Positions 44,819 to 57,394 are shown, numbered from the stretch's first letter. The stretch is 64,000 nucleotides of DNA from Channallabes apus (GCA_030522415.1 CM060115.1:9893579-9957578), one strand, 5' to 3'. Program-made: numbers and translations. Notes: a model not told the origin generated them from the sequence alone.

Positions 44819-46205
44819 CACCGTGTTCCAAATTATTACGAAAATGATATATTTCCCTGATTTTCATAATTAGTCAATGCAAATGACAGTCAGTATAATT
44901 TAACAGAGTTAAAACATTTTGTAGGGGTGGGGGTGTAAAGAACTGAAAATGGTCTTTTGTTGAATTAGCAGCTTTAGGAGGTCATATTTAAAGAAATCAA
45001 AAGCTATTTCAATCAAAAACATTCTAACAGGGCATGTTACATCTTAACATAGGACCCCTTCTTTGATATCACCTTCACAATTCTTGTATCCATTGAACTT
45101 GTATCCATTGAACAGAGGGCAAGTTTTTGGACAGTTTCTGCTTGAATTTCTTTGCAGGATGTCAGAATAGCCTCCCAGAGCTGCTGTTTTGATGCGAACC
45201 GCCTCCCACCCTCATAGATCTTTTGCTTGAGGATGCTCCAAAGGTTTTTAATGGGGTTGAGGTCAGGGGAGGATGGTGGCCACACCATGAGTTTCTCATA
45301 TTTTATTCCCATAGCAGCCAATGACAAAGAGGTATTCTTTGCAGCATGAGATGGTGCATTGTCGTGCATGAAGATGATTTTGTTACAGAAGGCACGGTTC
45401 TTCTTTTTGTACAATGGAAGAAAGTGGTCAGTCAATATACTTTGCAGAGGTCATTTTCACATCTTCAGGGCCCCTAAAGCGGCCTACCAGCTCTCTCCCA
45501 ATGATTCCGGCCCAAAACATGACTCCGGCACTTCCTTGTTGACGTCGTAGCCTTGTTGGGACATGTTGGCCACCTACCAACCATCCACTACTCCATCCAT
45601 CTGGACCATCCAGGGTTGCACGACACTCATCAGTAAAGAAGACTGTTTAAAAACTTGTCTTCATGTATTCCTGGGCCCACTGCAACCGTTTCTGCTTGTG
45701 AGCATTGGTTAGGGGCCGAATAGTAGGTTTATGCACAACTGCTAGCCTTTAAAGGATCCTACACCTTGAGGTTTGCGGGACTCCAGAGGCACCAGCAGCT
45801 TCAAATACCTGTTTGCTGCTTTGTAATGGCATTTCAGCAGATGCTCTCTTAATCCGATGAATTTGTCTTGCAGAAACTTTCCTCATTCTGCCTTTATCGA
45901 CACAAACCTGTCTGTGCTCTGAATCAGCCACAAATGTCTTCACAGTACGATGATCACACTTAAGTTTTCATGAAATATCTAATGTTTTTATACCTTGTCC
46001 AAGGCATTGCAATATTTGACGCTTTTCAGCACCAGAGAGATCCTTTTTCTTTCCCATATTGCTTGAAACCTGTGGCCTGCTTAATAATGTGGAACAACCT
46101 TCTTCAGTACTTTTCCTTTAATTAGGTTTATCTGGCAAACTAATTATCACGTGTGTCTGAGATTCATTTCAGTGATCCACAGATCCCTGAGACACAATGC
46201 CATCC
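44819..46205 (-). mobile_element. Tc1-like element (fourth family), right end lost
   Basis: Left end CACCGTGTTCCAAATTATTA follows TA (44817-44818). The opposite terminal repeat is missing: the element stops near 46205, where L2 RT sequence resumes. It contains a minus-strand transposase. Confidence 0.8.
45037..46060 (-). pseudogene. Tc1-like transposase, catalytic Glu changed to Lys
   Basis: The C-terminal open part (45435-45037, 132 aa) has the second catalytic block FMHDNAPSHAAKNT and the block PDLNPIKNLW, where the family has PDLNPIENLW: the catalytic Glu is Lys. Upstream, 45943-45749 holds DNA-binding and linker text (RMRKVSARQIHRIKRAS), with frame breaks between. The element is dead in both frame and chemistry. 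Confidence 0.82.
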
Positions 46206-47933
46206 ATTAGTTTAGTTTTACAGGGGGATTATACTCCCCTTAAAGAGACTAAACTCATTTCACTTACTGTATCTCTTTTGCAAAATCATCACTTGTCTAC
46301 TAGATCCTGTACCTACACGTTTCTCAAACAAATGATGCCAGTAATAACGGAACCCCTATTAAAAATATTAAACTTTTCACTCAGCTGTGAGAATGTACCA
46401 AAACCTTTGAAATGAGCAGTTACTTTATTAAACCTCTAATCTTGACTCCTGTCAGCTCTCCAACTACAGTTAGATATTAAACCTCACTCATAGATCCAAG
46501 ATCTTTCGTGTAACTCGAAATATGTCAGACAGGATTAAGGCCTCATCACAGCACAAAGACAGCACTGGTTAAAGTAGTACATTACCTCCTACTGGCCTCT
46601 GGTCAGGGTTGAGTCTTTTTGCTTTGCGTTACATGACCTTAGTGCAGCTTTTGAACCACTGACCACCTCTTCATAGATTAGAAAATGTAGTAGGAATAAA
46701 GAAAACATTTTCTTAATTCATAGATTTAAATGCTAGCTATTCTGCATGTTCTAAAGTGAAGCTTGGTGTTGCACAGAGTTCATTTTTGAGCCCATAGCTA
46801 TTTTCTCTTGACATGCTTCCTCTGAGCAACATCATTCATAAACATAGTATTAGTTTCCTACTGATGACTGATGACACACAGTTATGTCTCAACAAAGACA
46901 GATGAGAAAACATGGCTTAATGAAGTTGAGAAATGTGTGAAGGGTATTAGACACTGGATGCTATTAAACTTCTTTGTTCTTAATCCTGACAAGACGTAGT
47001 ATTGGTACTAAGACTACAGAAAGTAACATTTCTTATCACACAGTAACTCTGGATGGCTTGATGTGCAGCACTAAAAGACCTTTGTGTGATTATAGATTCC
47101 AATTTTTTTTTATTTGTAGCTCATGTAGATAATATTACCAGGATGGCATTATTTCATCTCAGAAATGTTGCCAATATAAGAAATATATTGTTACTACATG
47201 ATGCATAAAAATTAGTTCATACATTTTTCACATTCAGGTTGAATAATTGTAATGCCTTATTGTCTGGATGTTCAGTAGCTAGGAATGCAGCAGCAAGAGT
47301 ACTCACCAGAACTAGAACATATGAGCATATTACTCCATCTTATCCACACTGCATTGACCACTGGTAAAATACTACTTTTGATCTGCAGTATATTGCACTA
47401 AATGGTCTCACGCCACAGTACCTGAGTGAAATGCATATTATGAAAACTACAGCAGGGGCTCTCACAAACCCCCAAAGTTATGGAATAGCCTTCCAGTTAT
47501 GTTCAGGGCTCAGACAAAGTCTCAGTATTTAAGTCTAGGCTAAAAACCTGTTTATTTATAAAGACTCGTGTTCTGCTGAACTGGTATGTTTTGCTGTTTT
47601 CTCCACTCTAATTAATTATTCAGGTTTGTTGACGGTGGAGTGGTTGGTTGCTTGTGAATGTGAGGAACTACACATGGTGCTCCTCAACTTCCAGTGATCC
47701 AGATGCTGGTTCCCTGCTTTCTGGTTGGAGATCTGGTTGCATGGAGCCCCTGTGTGTCTGCTTGGAATGCATGTGGTGACTGGTGGGCAGGTCCACTTTA
47801 CCATGAAGACTATCTGTTCTTTAAGGACTTGTGATTGCAGTTGCTCAATAGTTCAGGACTGAAATTTCATTTAGTTTTTGTACCTGAGCCTCCAATGATG
47901 AAACTGGACTCTATATTAACTTAAAAACATCTG

Positions 47934-48244
47934 CCAGGCCTCTGAGTGGCACAGTGGTAAAGTCCTCGCCCTATCATCTGGAGATTGTGAGTTTGATTCC
48001 CGGGTGATGCTGTAACCTCTCGCAGCCGGAGGCCTAGAGAGAGCTGATTGGCCGCGCTCTCTCAGAGGGGAGGGATGAGAGTTGCGTGAGTAAGCAGTTC
48101 CAGAAGATGCAGTCGGCTGGCATCACGTGGTTCGAAGGAAGTCTTTGGCCCTCCCAACTGAGTGGTAGTAGTAGCCTTGATGTGGGAGCCCCTTAGTGAT
48201 GGGGCGGAATTTGACATGATTGAATTAGGGAGAAAATCGGGGGG
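47934..48244 (+). mobile_element. tRNA-derived SINE (family 2), complete, 11-bp target duplication
   Basis: Head with box A-like TGGCACAGTGGTAAAG and box B-like GAGTTTGATTCCC, then the body shared with 18740-18940 and 53060-53470. AAAAACATCTG flanks both sides (47923-47933 and 48245-48255). It is inserted in the 3' UTR of the long L2. Confidence 0.93.
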
Positions 48245-48489
48245 AAAAACATCTGATAATATATTGAACCTCCAGCTGCACACAGTATGACTGCAAAACA
48301 ATTCCTGCTGTCCCTAAACAACCAAATGATGATGGGTTCCCTATTGAGTCTGGTTCCTTTCAAGGTTTCTTCCTATTCCCATCTCAGGGTTTTTTTTCCT
48401 AGCTACAGTTGCCATTGACTTGCTCATCAGGGACGATCATTTCGATTTATACATAATTTCTCACAAAAGATTTTGTTCCATTTAATATG

Positions 48490-49367
48490 TTTTCTCTCAG
48501 ACCGTACACATCAGCATGCCTACTACACTGTGGATATTTATCTATAAATGTGTCTGTATGTTGTGCACGTTTTCCTTTTGTAAACTCTCTTGAATGAGAG
48601 AGGTTTAAAGGCTGATTTTGACAAGGTTTGACATTTAATAGTTCTCTTTAGGTAATAATTATTACCTTGTGAAGAATTAGCTGGGGGGATTTGTGTTCAT
48701 TCAGCCACAATTAATGGTGTAATACCCAGGTGTAAACAGACTTTTGGCTTTATAAGGTAGTGTATGCACTGTTCTTAGATGTGAAAACCAGGATGTTTGA
48801 GACTTTGAACTTGGACAATACTGTAATATAAATCATCACTTTTTGTTTAATCACTGCAACATGGGGATGCTGTGCGAGTCCCAAGCCCGGATAATAGTGA
48901 AGGGTTCTGTCAGGAAGGGCATTTAGCATAAAAATCTGTGCCATGTTACGTGATGGATAAGAAGCCGAAAAATTAACAACAAACACTGTTTAAAATCAGC
49001 ATTCTATTACTAAACCCTCTCTCGTTCATCTCTATTCAAGAACAGTCGCAAATTAATTTGTATAAGCTGAACAGGTTGATGATGCAAACTCTAAATACGT
49101 GTTTAAGGAACTTTCAGAAATAAATCCAAGTTAAAACATCATTAAAAAAAACCTTGAAGAACCCAGATCTATAACTTTATAGATGACTTAATGTAGCAAA
49201 AAATGGCCAGACTCTGTTACCTACAGTAAGAGCAGTCAAATTAACCTCAGATTGCAGATATTTTAGTTTATGGTTATAAAGTGAGCTACCTGTAAGCAAC
49301 ACCCACTAAATCCTGGACCCTAAATTCTTATATTTTACTTCTTTAGCCTTCTTTAGATCTACAGTAT
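48490..49367. other. unit 4 start: receptor flank then lim2 intron 2-like sequence
   Basis: 48490-48600 matches the 'gtacacatcagcatg… ctacactgtgg' flank seen at 20965, 24298 and 62565. From about 48680 ('gggggatttgtgttcattcagccac') to 49330 it matches lim2 intron 2 (17310-18040), so this duplication breakpoint lies in that intron. Confidence 0.75.
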
Positions 49368-49620
49368 ACCGGGGTGATGGTGAACTTTCTGGGAAAGCAC
49401 TTTAGTGACTGACACTTTTCCTGGTCCTACGTTCATACATGGGTTGCTACAGTATGCTAGTGACCTTCTTTGCAGGTGGAAAAATACGTAAATACTAATT
49501 ACACAAGTCATGTCTCGTGAGAATCTACCTATTGTTTTATTTATTGTGCTCGCATTGCAGGTATCTTTTACATATGAGCAAACAGGATGCACAAATGCAG
49601 GTGAGGATCATGATAGAAGC
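49368..49620 (+). pseudogene. lim2 3' remnant, unit 4
   Basis: Retains most of exon 3 ('taccggggtgatggtgaact' to 'ccttctttgcag') and exon 4 ('gtatcttttacatatgagc' to 'ggatcatgatagaagcat'). The Trp codon of the GDW block is TGA, exon 4 has TGT changed to TGA, and the exon 3 acceptor region is disturbed. Non-coding passenger. Confidence 0.9.
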
Positions 49621-51237
49621 ATAAAACAGAATTAAAAAAAACAAGGGGAATCCATACTGAAATGGAATATATTATAATATCTTCTTAGGAAAATGCTAAA
49701 TGTAAGTTATATTACTAAAAGTTAGTACATTGCTAATTGTTGATGATAATACTATAGTATCTCATAGTATAATATATTAATGGTATAGGAAGGACAACAA
49801 TAATCAATTAGCAAAACTCTAGAAAAAACAATCTACCAACATCAGAGTTACAAGAGTAAATGATGCCAATTAACGGAATAGCATTAAAATGTCTTGAAAT
49901 GAATGGCAGTGCCTGAAAATGATTCTCAACTTTTCTTTGAACGACAACAACATAAATATCAATGAGAAATGAAGTTACTGTACAGTAAAAATGTAAATAG
50001 CAAAGTGAAACATCTAGAGATATAATGCAATGTTGCATTCAAAATAGGCAGATTTTGAGCAGAGTAAATTACCAGTGTAATTTTAATATCTGCATGAACA
50101 TTATTGCCAAAACTACACTGCCTGCTTACTTTCGGAAATCCAGCAATTATTAGAAAAATGAGCAACAACTAATTCATTATAACAAGAAATCAAAACATGA
50201 AAACATTTCAAACTCTTTGTTTATAAGAAGTTTTCCAAATGTCAGTAGTCAAAAGAAATGACTTAGGTTGGTGAAAGGGCGATTATTTAGCAAAATCAAA
50301 AGTCCCAGTTCAAGCCAAAAGTATCAGTTCCAGCCTTTTACTAGTGCTAGAATACAATCAAGGTAGAAAATTTTCTCAGTATGTCTGAGCCATGACCGGA
50401 CTGCATGCTTCATTTCTGAAAGGGTTGGCTTTCCAGGAACTCTTTTAATGGCCCATATGTGTTGAAATGACTGTCTGGGGATGTGGCAATAACTCCCAGA
50501 TAAGTTCCCATAATGCGAAAGTGGTGTTGGTGAATGAGTGTATAGTTCCCACTGACAGATGAATGTCTTAAATTGGCAAACTAAATTTCCATGGATTTTT
50601 AAGGATCAGGTGTTCCATTTTCTGAAAGTTAATGGGAATGGGAATGACTGTGGGGTCTGCGCAACCTCAGCCGGGATCATCATTCACAGACATGCGGCCT
50701 ACTTTGAAACGTATGACTGCATCTCATCTTTTTACTGTAATTGAAGTCTTCGGTGTCTGTCAATATGATTTATGCTTTCAATCAACAGAAATTTATCACA
50801 AGTGCTAGTTTGACTTGCACATATTAGTTAATATATTTGTTTATATGTTAGTATGTGTAATGCAGTTCAATGGAAAGTGAAATTGTTCTCTGGTCTTAGG
50901 AAAAGTTTACTCATCTTGACATCTGAATATTACAATATTCTGATCATTGCTTCATCTTAAAAATAAGAACTATCACTGTCTGATCAGATCTTGTGGTATA
51001 CTGGCAAATAAGATATGTATATATCTTAATAAAATAACATTCTTTCAAGAAACTTGGTTAAAATCAATGAAAGGTTTGGCTTACTAATACTAGAATAATA
51101 CAGCTCTGTATTATATATATATATTATGTATATGAAATCATCCAAAAAAAAAAAACTTTTGGTGGATGAATTTACCTGAAACATGTACAGTATTTAAGGC
51201 TTCAGGCAAAATCATTGTACAATCTTGTAATATCTCT

Positions 51238-52227
51238 TTATTTTCTGTTGCTACCATTGTCATGGTCATATTCCTTATCTGAGACAGAATCTCGCTCAAT
51301 GCTCATATTGTGAGGGGTGTGAGGGTTGTTCCCCCCTAGCCGGCGCCTAATTGAGAAAACTTTCCAGAGAGACAACTTGGCGGTGTTGCGAAACACGCTA
51401 GATGAGAAGTAGAAGATGATGGGGTCAAGGCAGGCGTTGAAGGTACTTAAAAGCAGCATGTAGTACCTCCACAGTGGGCTGTTTTCAGTGACAAAGCCCA
51501 CCAGATGAGAGGTGTTGTAAGGCAAAAAGCAAATCAAGTAGACGACCAAGGTACCCAGCGCCATTCCAATAGCCCTGTGCCTCTTCTTCTTTGTAATGCG
51601 GGGCTTATGGTAAAGGATCCAGATGCAGTTAAGATAACAGAACATGCATATAGCTAAAGGTATCAAAAACAGAACTACAAAAAACTCCAGACGCACTGGA
51701 AGTACAATGCTTTTCTGGTTAGGGCTAAAGTTTTCGTAGCAGGTGTCATTCCATGTGGTGCTGTTGTCATCTCTCATATAGACGACAAAAAACACAATTG
51801 TGCAGTGTGCGCCGCTAAACAGCCAGATGAAAATACTGCCAGTGACGGCATAAAGAATCTTGCGAAATTTTCTGTAGGTCACTGGAAAAGCCACTGCCAA
51901 GTAGCGGTCAATGCTAATAGCCATCAGCAACAGAGAGCTGACATAGATGGTGCTGAAAAAGACAAATGACATGATAGCACACACGTCCTGGGAAAGGTAC
52001 CACTTCATGTCCGATGCCGCCTCATACATCTTCAGTGGTAGGAAAATCAAGAAGAGGACATCAGAGAGAGTCAGATTCAGCAGGAGGACATCCGTGGATG
52101 TAGGCTTTTTGGTAAGCTTCATGATGAAAGCATACATTGCCAGGATATTAGCTGGTAGGCCGATTAAGAAGGTTATAATGTAGGCAGCGAGAAGCACCCG
52201 GGGGTCTATCTTCTGGGAGTCTATCAT
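51238..52227 (-). CDS. ffar2: FFAR2-like short-chain fatty-acid receptor, unit 4 (329 aa)
   Basis: Single coding exon. ATG at 52227 (MIDSQKIDPRVLLAAYIITF); the frame runs ten codons further up only from a TTG, across a splice acceptor (tttttgttccaccag), so the ATG is preferred. Seven hydrophobic segments. Cys83 and Cys163 can form the TM3-loop 2 disulfide. The DRY motif is D108-R109-Y110 and the TM7 motif DPIIFY starts at D268. Residues matching the human FFAR2 carboxylate site H140/R180/H242/R255 are H141, R179, H241 and R254. Loop 2 carries an NST and an NDT sequon. The C-tail ends DHDNGSNRK, as in unit 3. LPVRLE and IPLAIC are as in mammalian FFAR2, unlike the unit 3 copy. No frame damage is visible. 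Confidence 0.96.
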   Translation of the reverse strand: MIDSQKIDPRVLLAAYIITFLIGLPANILAMYAFIMKLTKKPTSTDVLLLNLTLSDVLFLIFLPLKMYEAASDMKWYLSQDVCAIMSFVFFSTIYVSSLLLMAISIDRYLAVAFPVTYRKFRKILYAVTGSIFIWLFSGAHCTIVFFVVYMRDDNSTTWNDTCYENFSPNQKSIVLPVRLEFFVVLFLIPLAICMFCYLNCIWILYHKPRITKKKRHRAIGMALGTLVVYLICFLPYNTSHLVGFVTENSPLWRYYMLLLSTFNACLDPIIFYFSSSVFRNTAKLSLWKVFSIRRRLGGNNPHTPHNMSIERDSVSDKEYDHDNGSNRK

Positions 52228-53059
52228 TTTGGTGACTGCAGGACACTGGTGGAACAAAAATAAGAAACATCATGCAGGTTTTTCATGCAGAACATTGATT
52301 GCAGATTTTGTTTACATTGTATGGTACATGCAAACATATACAGTATATCAGTAATGTAACCGACTAATTGCTTTTTTCTGTGTAAAGTCACTGGTGGCCT
52401 TTATGATGCAAGCACAGACCAGACTGTTTAAACATACTGTAAAAGGGGGAAATATGTTCTGCAAAATCAGTGATTGGGGTAGAATAATACTGGCCCTGAG
52501 TGCTGGCAATCAGATTGACATAGTTAGCACCAATTTCTCAGCCCCATTCAAAGTGATTTGGACTAACTACACAATCCAGGTAACCCTCCTCAACACACAA
52601 GCCCTTGGTCCTCAGGCCTGGAAATGCTTTAATTGGACGAGGATTAGAGTTGTCCTACTAATGATGTGTTCTTCATTAGTTGGATTCAATGTACTGTATT
52701 GGGATGGGATCCCAAATTATTTTTTAAATTACCTTTTTTTTTAATCAATATCAGTATTCAATACAGTCTGTAGAACATTTACTCCTGTGCCTAATGTGCA
52801 CCCAATCAACCAACTGAGAATGTCCTATAAATCTTATGCAGATTATGCGGATACATTGCATCATCACATGATCTTTCCAGTATTCGTGACACCTATACAA
52901 CCTCCCACATTTTTGTGCTGGGTTGTGATCATTCTGTTCTTTGTAAGCTATAAGTTGGCTAGACAACTGTTTTTCAATAACATTTTATTTAAAGATTTTT
53001 ATTTTAATTAAGAGAATTACTATCCCGTCCTCTGTCAAACTGTAGGACTATAATATGAT

Positions 53060-53470
53060 TTTTAAAAATTTTTATTTTTGTATTTTTTAGTCTAATTTAG
53101 TCGTGTCCAATTCCTCCACATCACTAGGGGGCTCCCACAATAAGGCTACTACTACCACTCAATTGGGAGTTCCGAAGACTATTGCGTGTTTGCTCTGAAC
53201 CATGCGACGCCAGCCGACCACATCTTTTCGAACTTCTCGCTCACGCACCGTTGAGGGCGGTGTAACACACTCGGAGGACAGTGCTATACACTCCTTCTGC
53301 TTTTGTGAGCTCACAGACGCCCCTGATTGGCTTTAGAGCCAATTAATTTGGGAGCAAGAAGTATCCCGTCCCTCCCGGCTGCGAGAGGTTACAGCAACAC
53401 CCGGGAACCGAACCAGTGATCTCCCGATAATAGGGCAAGCACTTTACCACTGCACCACATGGTGGCCCGG
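53060..53470 (-). mobile_element. SINE family 2, minus-strand copy, longer body
   Basis: The minus strand starts 'gggccaccatgtggtgcagtggtaaagtgc' (box A) and has GGTTCGGTTCCCGGGTG (box B). The body is shared with 47934-48244 but carries an extra segment of about 90 bp (53265-53345), and it ends in a T/A-rich tail. It lies in the 5' flank of the unit 4 receptor. Confidence 0.88.
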
Positions 53471-54361
53471 CCATATGTTAAATGCATGATTAGATTCAGA
53501 TTTAATTTACGTATCTGACTCTAAGACATTTAATCCTAACTCCAGAGAATAACCTTCTGGCTTTTATGCTGTTATGAACATATTGGGCTTTATTTGTGTT
53601 TAATATGTTCCAAAAAGAATAATTTTAAAACAGACTTGCTGTTTGTGTTTACATCTATGAATGACATCTATCATCAGCTCTTAGCATCTCACACATTTGT
53701 ATAAAAGCTCTCTGGTGGACTTTTCCTTAGCCATTATGTACAAAGCACTGAACTACAAATGTATCTACTGTATATGTTGTGCACCTCCCAGACCAATCGA
53801 TCCCAAGTAACAAACGACTAGCTTAGGTAGGTACTGTTCGTCAACAGGATACCTTTGGAAATTGGGCTACTGTTTACCAAATAACAAAGAGAAAGAGAAT
53901 GGGCAGACATGTCCAGAGAGAGAAAGAAATAAGGAAGGTTGAAAGCGTAGAATTTAAAATAGGAACTTTGAGTGTGGGCACTATGACTGGTAAAGGGAGA
54001 GAAAAGTGGATGTACCATGTACATAAGACGAATTGGAAGGGAAGCAAGGCTTAGAAGATTGGAGGTGGGTTCAAACTGCTTTACTATGGTGTAGATAATA
54101 AGAGAAATGGGGTACTGTAGGTTTAATACAAGGGGAAGAGTATGCCAAGAGTGTAGTGGAAGTGAAGAGAGTGTCTGATAGAGTGATGAGTGTGAAAGTT
54201 GGAGTTGAAGGGGTAATGATAAGTGTAATTAGAGGCCTCTAGTTAAGAGGGCCAACCAAAATGCAGGTACAAATCTATGAGAGCACAATGTCAAGCACTT
54301 TCTGCAAATTTAAGTCTTAAAAAAGGTGATACATTTCCTTTCATGCCAGGATGGTCAAAAC
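53471..54361. other. unit 4 receptor 5' flank
   Basis: 53471-53790 and 54250-54360 match the flank of unit 5 (62330-62720 and 62990-63010) in patches such as 'gcaggtacaaatc' and 'gagagcacaatgtc'. The G/A-rich 53800-54240 has no counterpart I can place and may be an unrecognised insertion. No gene seen. Confidence 0.5.
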
Positions 54362-54673
54362 ATCTCGGGTTACTTTGCTGTAACCCTGTTCCCTGAAAAG
54401 GCGGGGAACGAGATGCTGCATGAAAACGCTATGGGAACATCTTTTCGTGTTGCCGGTTGTGAAGCATGTGTGCATCAAACACGCCAAATTTTGGCTTATA
54501 TAACCTTGGTCGGGTGATGTCATCTGATGAGACACACCTGCAGGTTATAAATAGGAGTGAACCGGAAACATTCCTCAGATTGATTTTGTCTGAACGAGAG
54601 TACCAACGCCGCCGCACTGCCTGGACCCCTGGGTTGTGTAGCGTGTGCGCACAAGGCCGCAAAGGTCTCAGAA

Positions 54674-55673
54674 CTATGTCTGGGAAGCTGACTCGAGGAC
54701 CCGTGAGCCCGGAGGGGCATGAACATCCAGACTATAAAATCTAACAAATATGTGCGGAGAGGACCAACCCACCGCGTCACACACTTGCTGCAGGGGAATA
54801 CCTCTTGCTAGTGCAATAGATGAGGCGATCCCCCTGGTTGAATGAGCCCTGATTCCTAGAAGCGAAGTGAACCCACGTGCCTCATAGGAGAGAGCAATAG
54901 CATCTCTCACCCAGTTTGACAAGGTTTGTTTAGTGGTGACCGCCCCCCGGTTATGGCCTCCATAGCATATAAAAAGATGCTCTGACTTACGCCACTGACT
55001 GTTGCGGTGGACATAGATCTGAAAAGCACGTACTGGACACAGTAGGTGAAGTTTCTCCTGCTCCAAAGCTTTGAAAGGCGGAGGACAGAAGGCTTCAAGA
55101 ACAACAGGGTACATGGTTGAGAATGGAACTTTCGGAAGATAGTTCAGTAAAGGCGCAAAATGGCCTTGCTAGCCATTGCTAGGCAGGATGGGGAGACTGA
55201 CAAGGCGAGCAGATCCTCTTCAGAGAGGTAACGGCCATCAGAAAAACAATCTTAAGGGTCAGAAACCTGACAGGCGTTGACTCTAGTGGTTTGAAAGGGG
55301 TGTCAATTAGACCTTAGAGCAAGATAGATATATCACACGATGGGACCGTGGCTCTAGTGGGTGGCCTCACCCGTTTAGTTCCACGAATGAAACGGGCAAC
55401 TAAAGGGTGTTTTCCCACAGTAACCCCATCAATCAGAACGTGACAGGCTGAACTAGCAGCTATGTACGTCCTGAGGGTTTTACTAGGGCACAAGCCCGAG
55501 GACAACTTTGCCTGCAGAAACTCCAGCACTGAAACAATTTGGCAGTGGACTGGGTCTACCTGCTTTGTCATGCACCAACTTTCAAATACCTTCCATTTGA
55601 GGGCATAAGCTCTTCTAGTGGAGGGAGCCCTAGCGTTTAGGATTGACTGACTACTTCGGGGTGGGGTTTCCAT
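54674..55673 (-). pseudogene. DIRS B tyrosine recombinase, frameshifted
   Basis: The N-terminal part, 55673-55314 (119 aa), reads ARAPSTRRAYALKWKVFESWC…DPVHCQIVSVLEFLQAKLS, a SAM-like core-binding domain. The C-terminal part, 55114-54674 (146 aa), has LCPVRAFQIYVHR, NWVRDAIALSYEARG, IRAHSTRGIASSIAL (the HxxR box) and the nucleophile region WSSPHIFVRFYSLDV with its Tyr. The two are separated by a stretch with stops. The catalytic C-terminal half is intact as an open frame. Confidence 0.82.
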
Positions 55674-56228
55674 TCCCCGTGTGTCAGAGATTAACTGGAC
55701 AGTACAACTGCTCCCACCTTCATATGCCTTGAAATGTAAATCGCCCTGAGGGACAGAAGCCTGGTGCGCTAGCTATTTAGCGGCGCGAGCACAGTCTGCC
55801 CTGGTGATTAATATATGAGACTGCCATAGTGTTGTCCACCCGCACTAGGACATGGTAGCCTCTCAACTGCTGGAGGAAGTGCTTTAGGGCCAGAAATAGA
55901 GCCATAATTTCGAGGCAATTGATGTGCCACTCGAGAAGATGGCCTCTCCAGCTCCCTTGGGCTGGACGGTCATCTACCGTAAGACCGTACCCCAGCCCAT
56001 GAGGAAATTGTCTGTCGTTAGCATCTGCGATGACAAGACAAACTTAGAGTGGGACCCAGAGTCAGAAACCGGGGTCTGAACCACATAGGAAGGGTACGAA
56101 GCACCTGGCGCATAACCCTTATTGGGGATTGGCCCTCGCGTGAAATCCCCTTGTTCTTAGCCACCACTGAAATGCTCTCATGTGCAGCAGGCCCAAAGGT
56201 GTCACCGTGGATACAGCTGCCATGAGAG

Positions 56229-57394
56229 CTAAGATCTTTGAAAGTGATGAACAGTCACTTTCTGGTCTAGCTTGATTTCCTTGAGGGTGTTGAGAATGGA
56301 TTCGACACGAGCGGGAGACAGCTGTGCCCGCTTACGATCGAATCCCATGTGACACCCAAATATGTTGTCCTCTGAATAGGAAAGAGCATGCTTTTCATGG
56401 CGTTGGGTCTCAATCCTAAGAAACAAAGATGAGCTAGGATGACATGCTGATGTCGAAGCGCTAGCTACTGAGACTGTGCCAGCCAGTCGTCTATGCAATT
56501 CAAATACGGATGCCCTGGAGTCGTACTGTAAGAGCCAGAACTATATCCATACATTTTGAGAGAGCTAGACCAAATGGAGGGACCCGATACTGGTAAGCTT
56601 TGCCCCCGAAAGCGGACCTCAGGAACCTCCTGTGTTGTGGCAGTATTTCTATATGAAAGTAAGCATCCTTCAATCGATTGTCACAAATCAATCGCTTGGT
56701 AGGATTTGAGAGCAATCACTTAGACAGTCAACATTCTGAAGCTGCATTTATTTATTATTATTTTTAGATAGTGGTACAGCCTGCAAAATCTAAAAATTGG
56801 ACGCAGCCCCCCGTTCCTCTTGGGAACCAAGAAATACCGACTGTAGAAGCCTGACTCACTGTCTGGTAGGGGAACATGTTCCATGGCCCCATTATGACCC
56901 AGCTATTTCTGTCAGCAGATGCGCACTTTCCCGGTTTCATGGAAGTGGAGACCACGTCATTTAAAAACGGAGGGTGATGTGAGAATTGAATCCTGTAGTT
57001 TCTCTCTACAGTGCTTAGTACCCAAGGAGATATACTTGGCAGTAGCTTTCCACGCTGCCAGTTTCTCAGAAAGGGGCACAAGTCTCGGCGGCTTGGTTAA
57101 ATGGGGGGGGATGTTAGATTTTCGGCATCCTGAAACATGGCAGGGAAAAAAACAAAGAACTAACACTTTATTCGAGACTGGTGTTGCCCGAAACACCAGT
57201 GGTGGAGAAGCAAGAACACCGACCTCCTGGGGGTGCCAGGGAGAACACTTCATTCTTGAAAGGAATTCTGCATGCCTCTCTCTATTGGGGGGCCACTCCC
57301 ATGGATCTGGGCACATGAACCTCAGGGCTTCTTTGTGAAGAAGACAATATGCCAGTCTGACTTCTTTTGAGGTGGATTGCGAAGCGCGGTGCAC
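56229..57394 (-). pseudogene. DIRS B reverse transcriptase region
   Basis: Minus-strand RT text in shifting frames: KLAAWKATAKYISLGTKHCRE (about 57050), WNMFPYQTVSQASTVGISWFP (about 56870), DNRLKDAYFHIEILPQHRRFLR (56690-56625), KAYQYRVPPFGLALS (56600-56560), and the IDDWLAQ-type catalytic neighbourhood at about 56485-56465. The same blocks occur in copy A. Confidence 0.75.

Larger units (their letters stand above)
43440..48490 (+). mobile_element. long L2-type LINE with endonuclease, RT and 3' UTR, heavily interrupted
   Basis: Starts near 43440 and ends with the shared L2 tail at 48330-48480. Receptor-flank sequence resumes at about 48490 (accgtacacatcagcatgcc). 43600-44290 is endonuclease (TETRIKQKKYVALNEASPPG, VAVIYDDNLAI, LIIIYRTPYSS, NFNIHFEN-equivalent). 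46205-47560 is RT to C-terminus ([12 protein letters not shown] and QLCLNKD-type remnants, DYCNALLSG-equivalent, KALNG). About 1 kb of 3' UTR follows. Stops and frameshifts are everywhere. Two SINEs and a Tc1-like element sit inside it. Confidence 0.85.
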
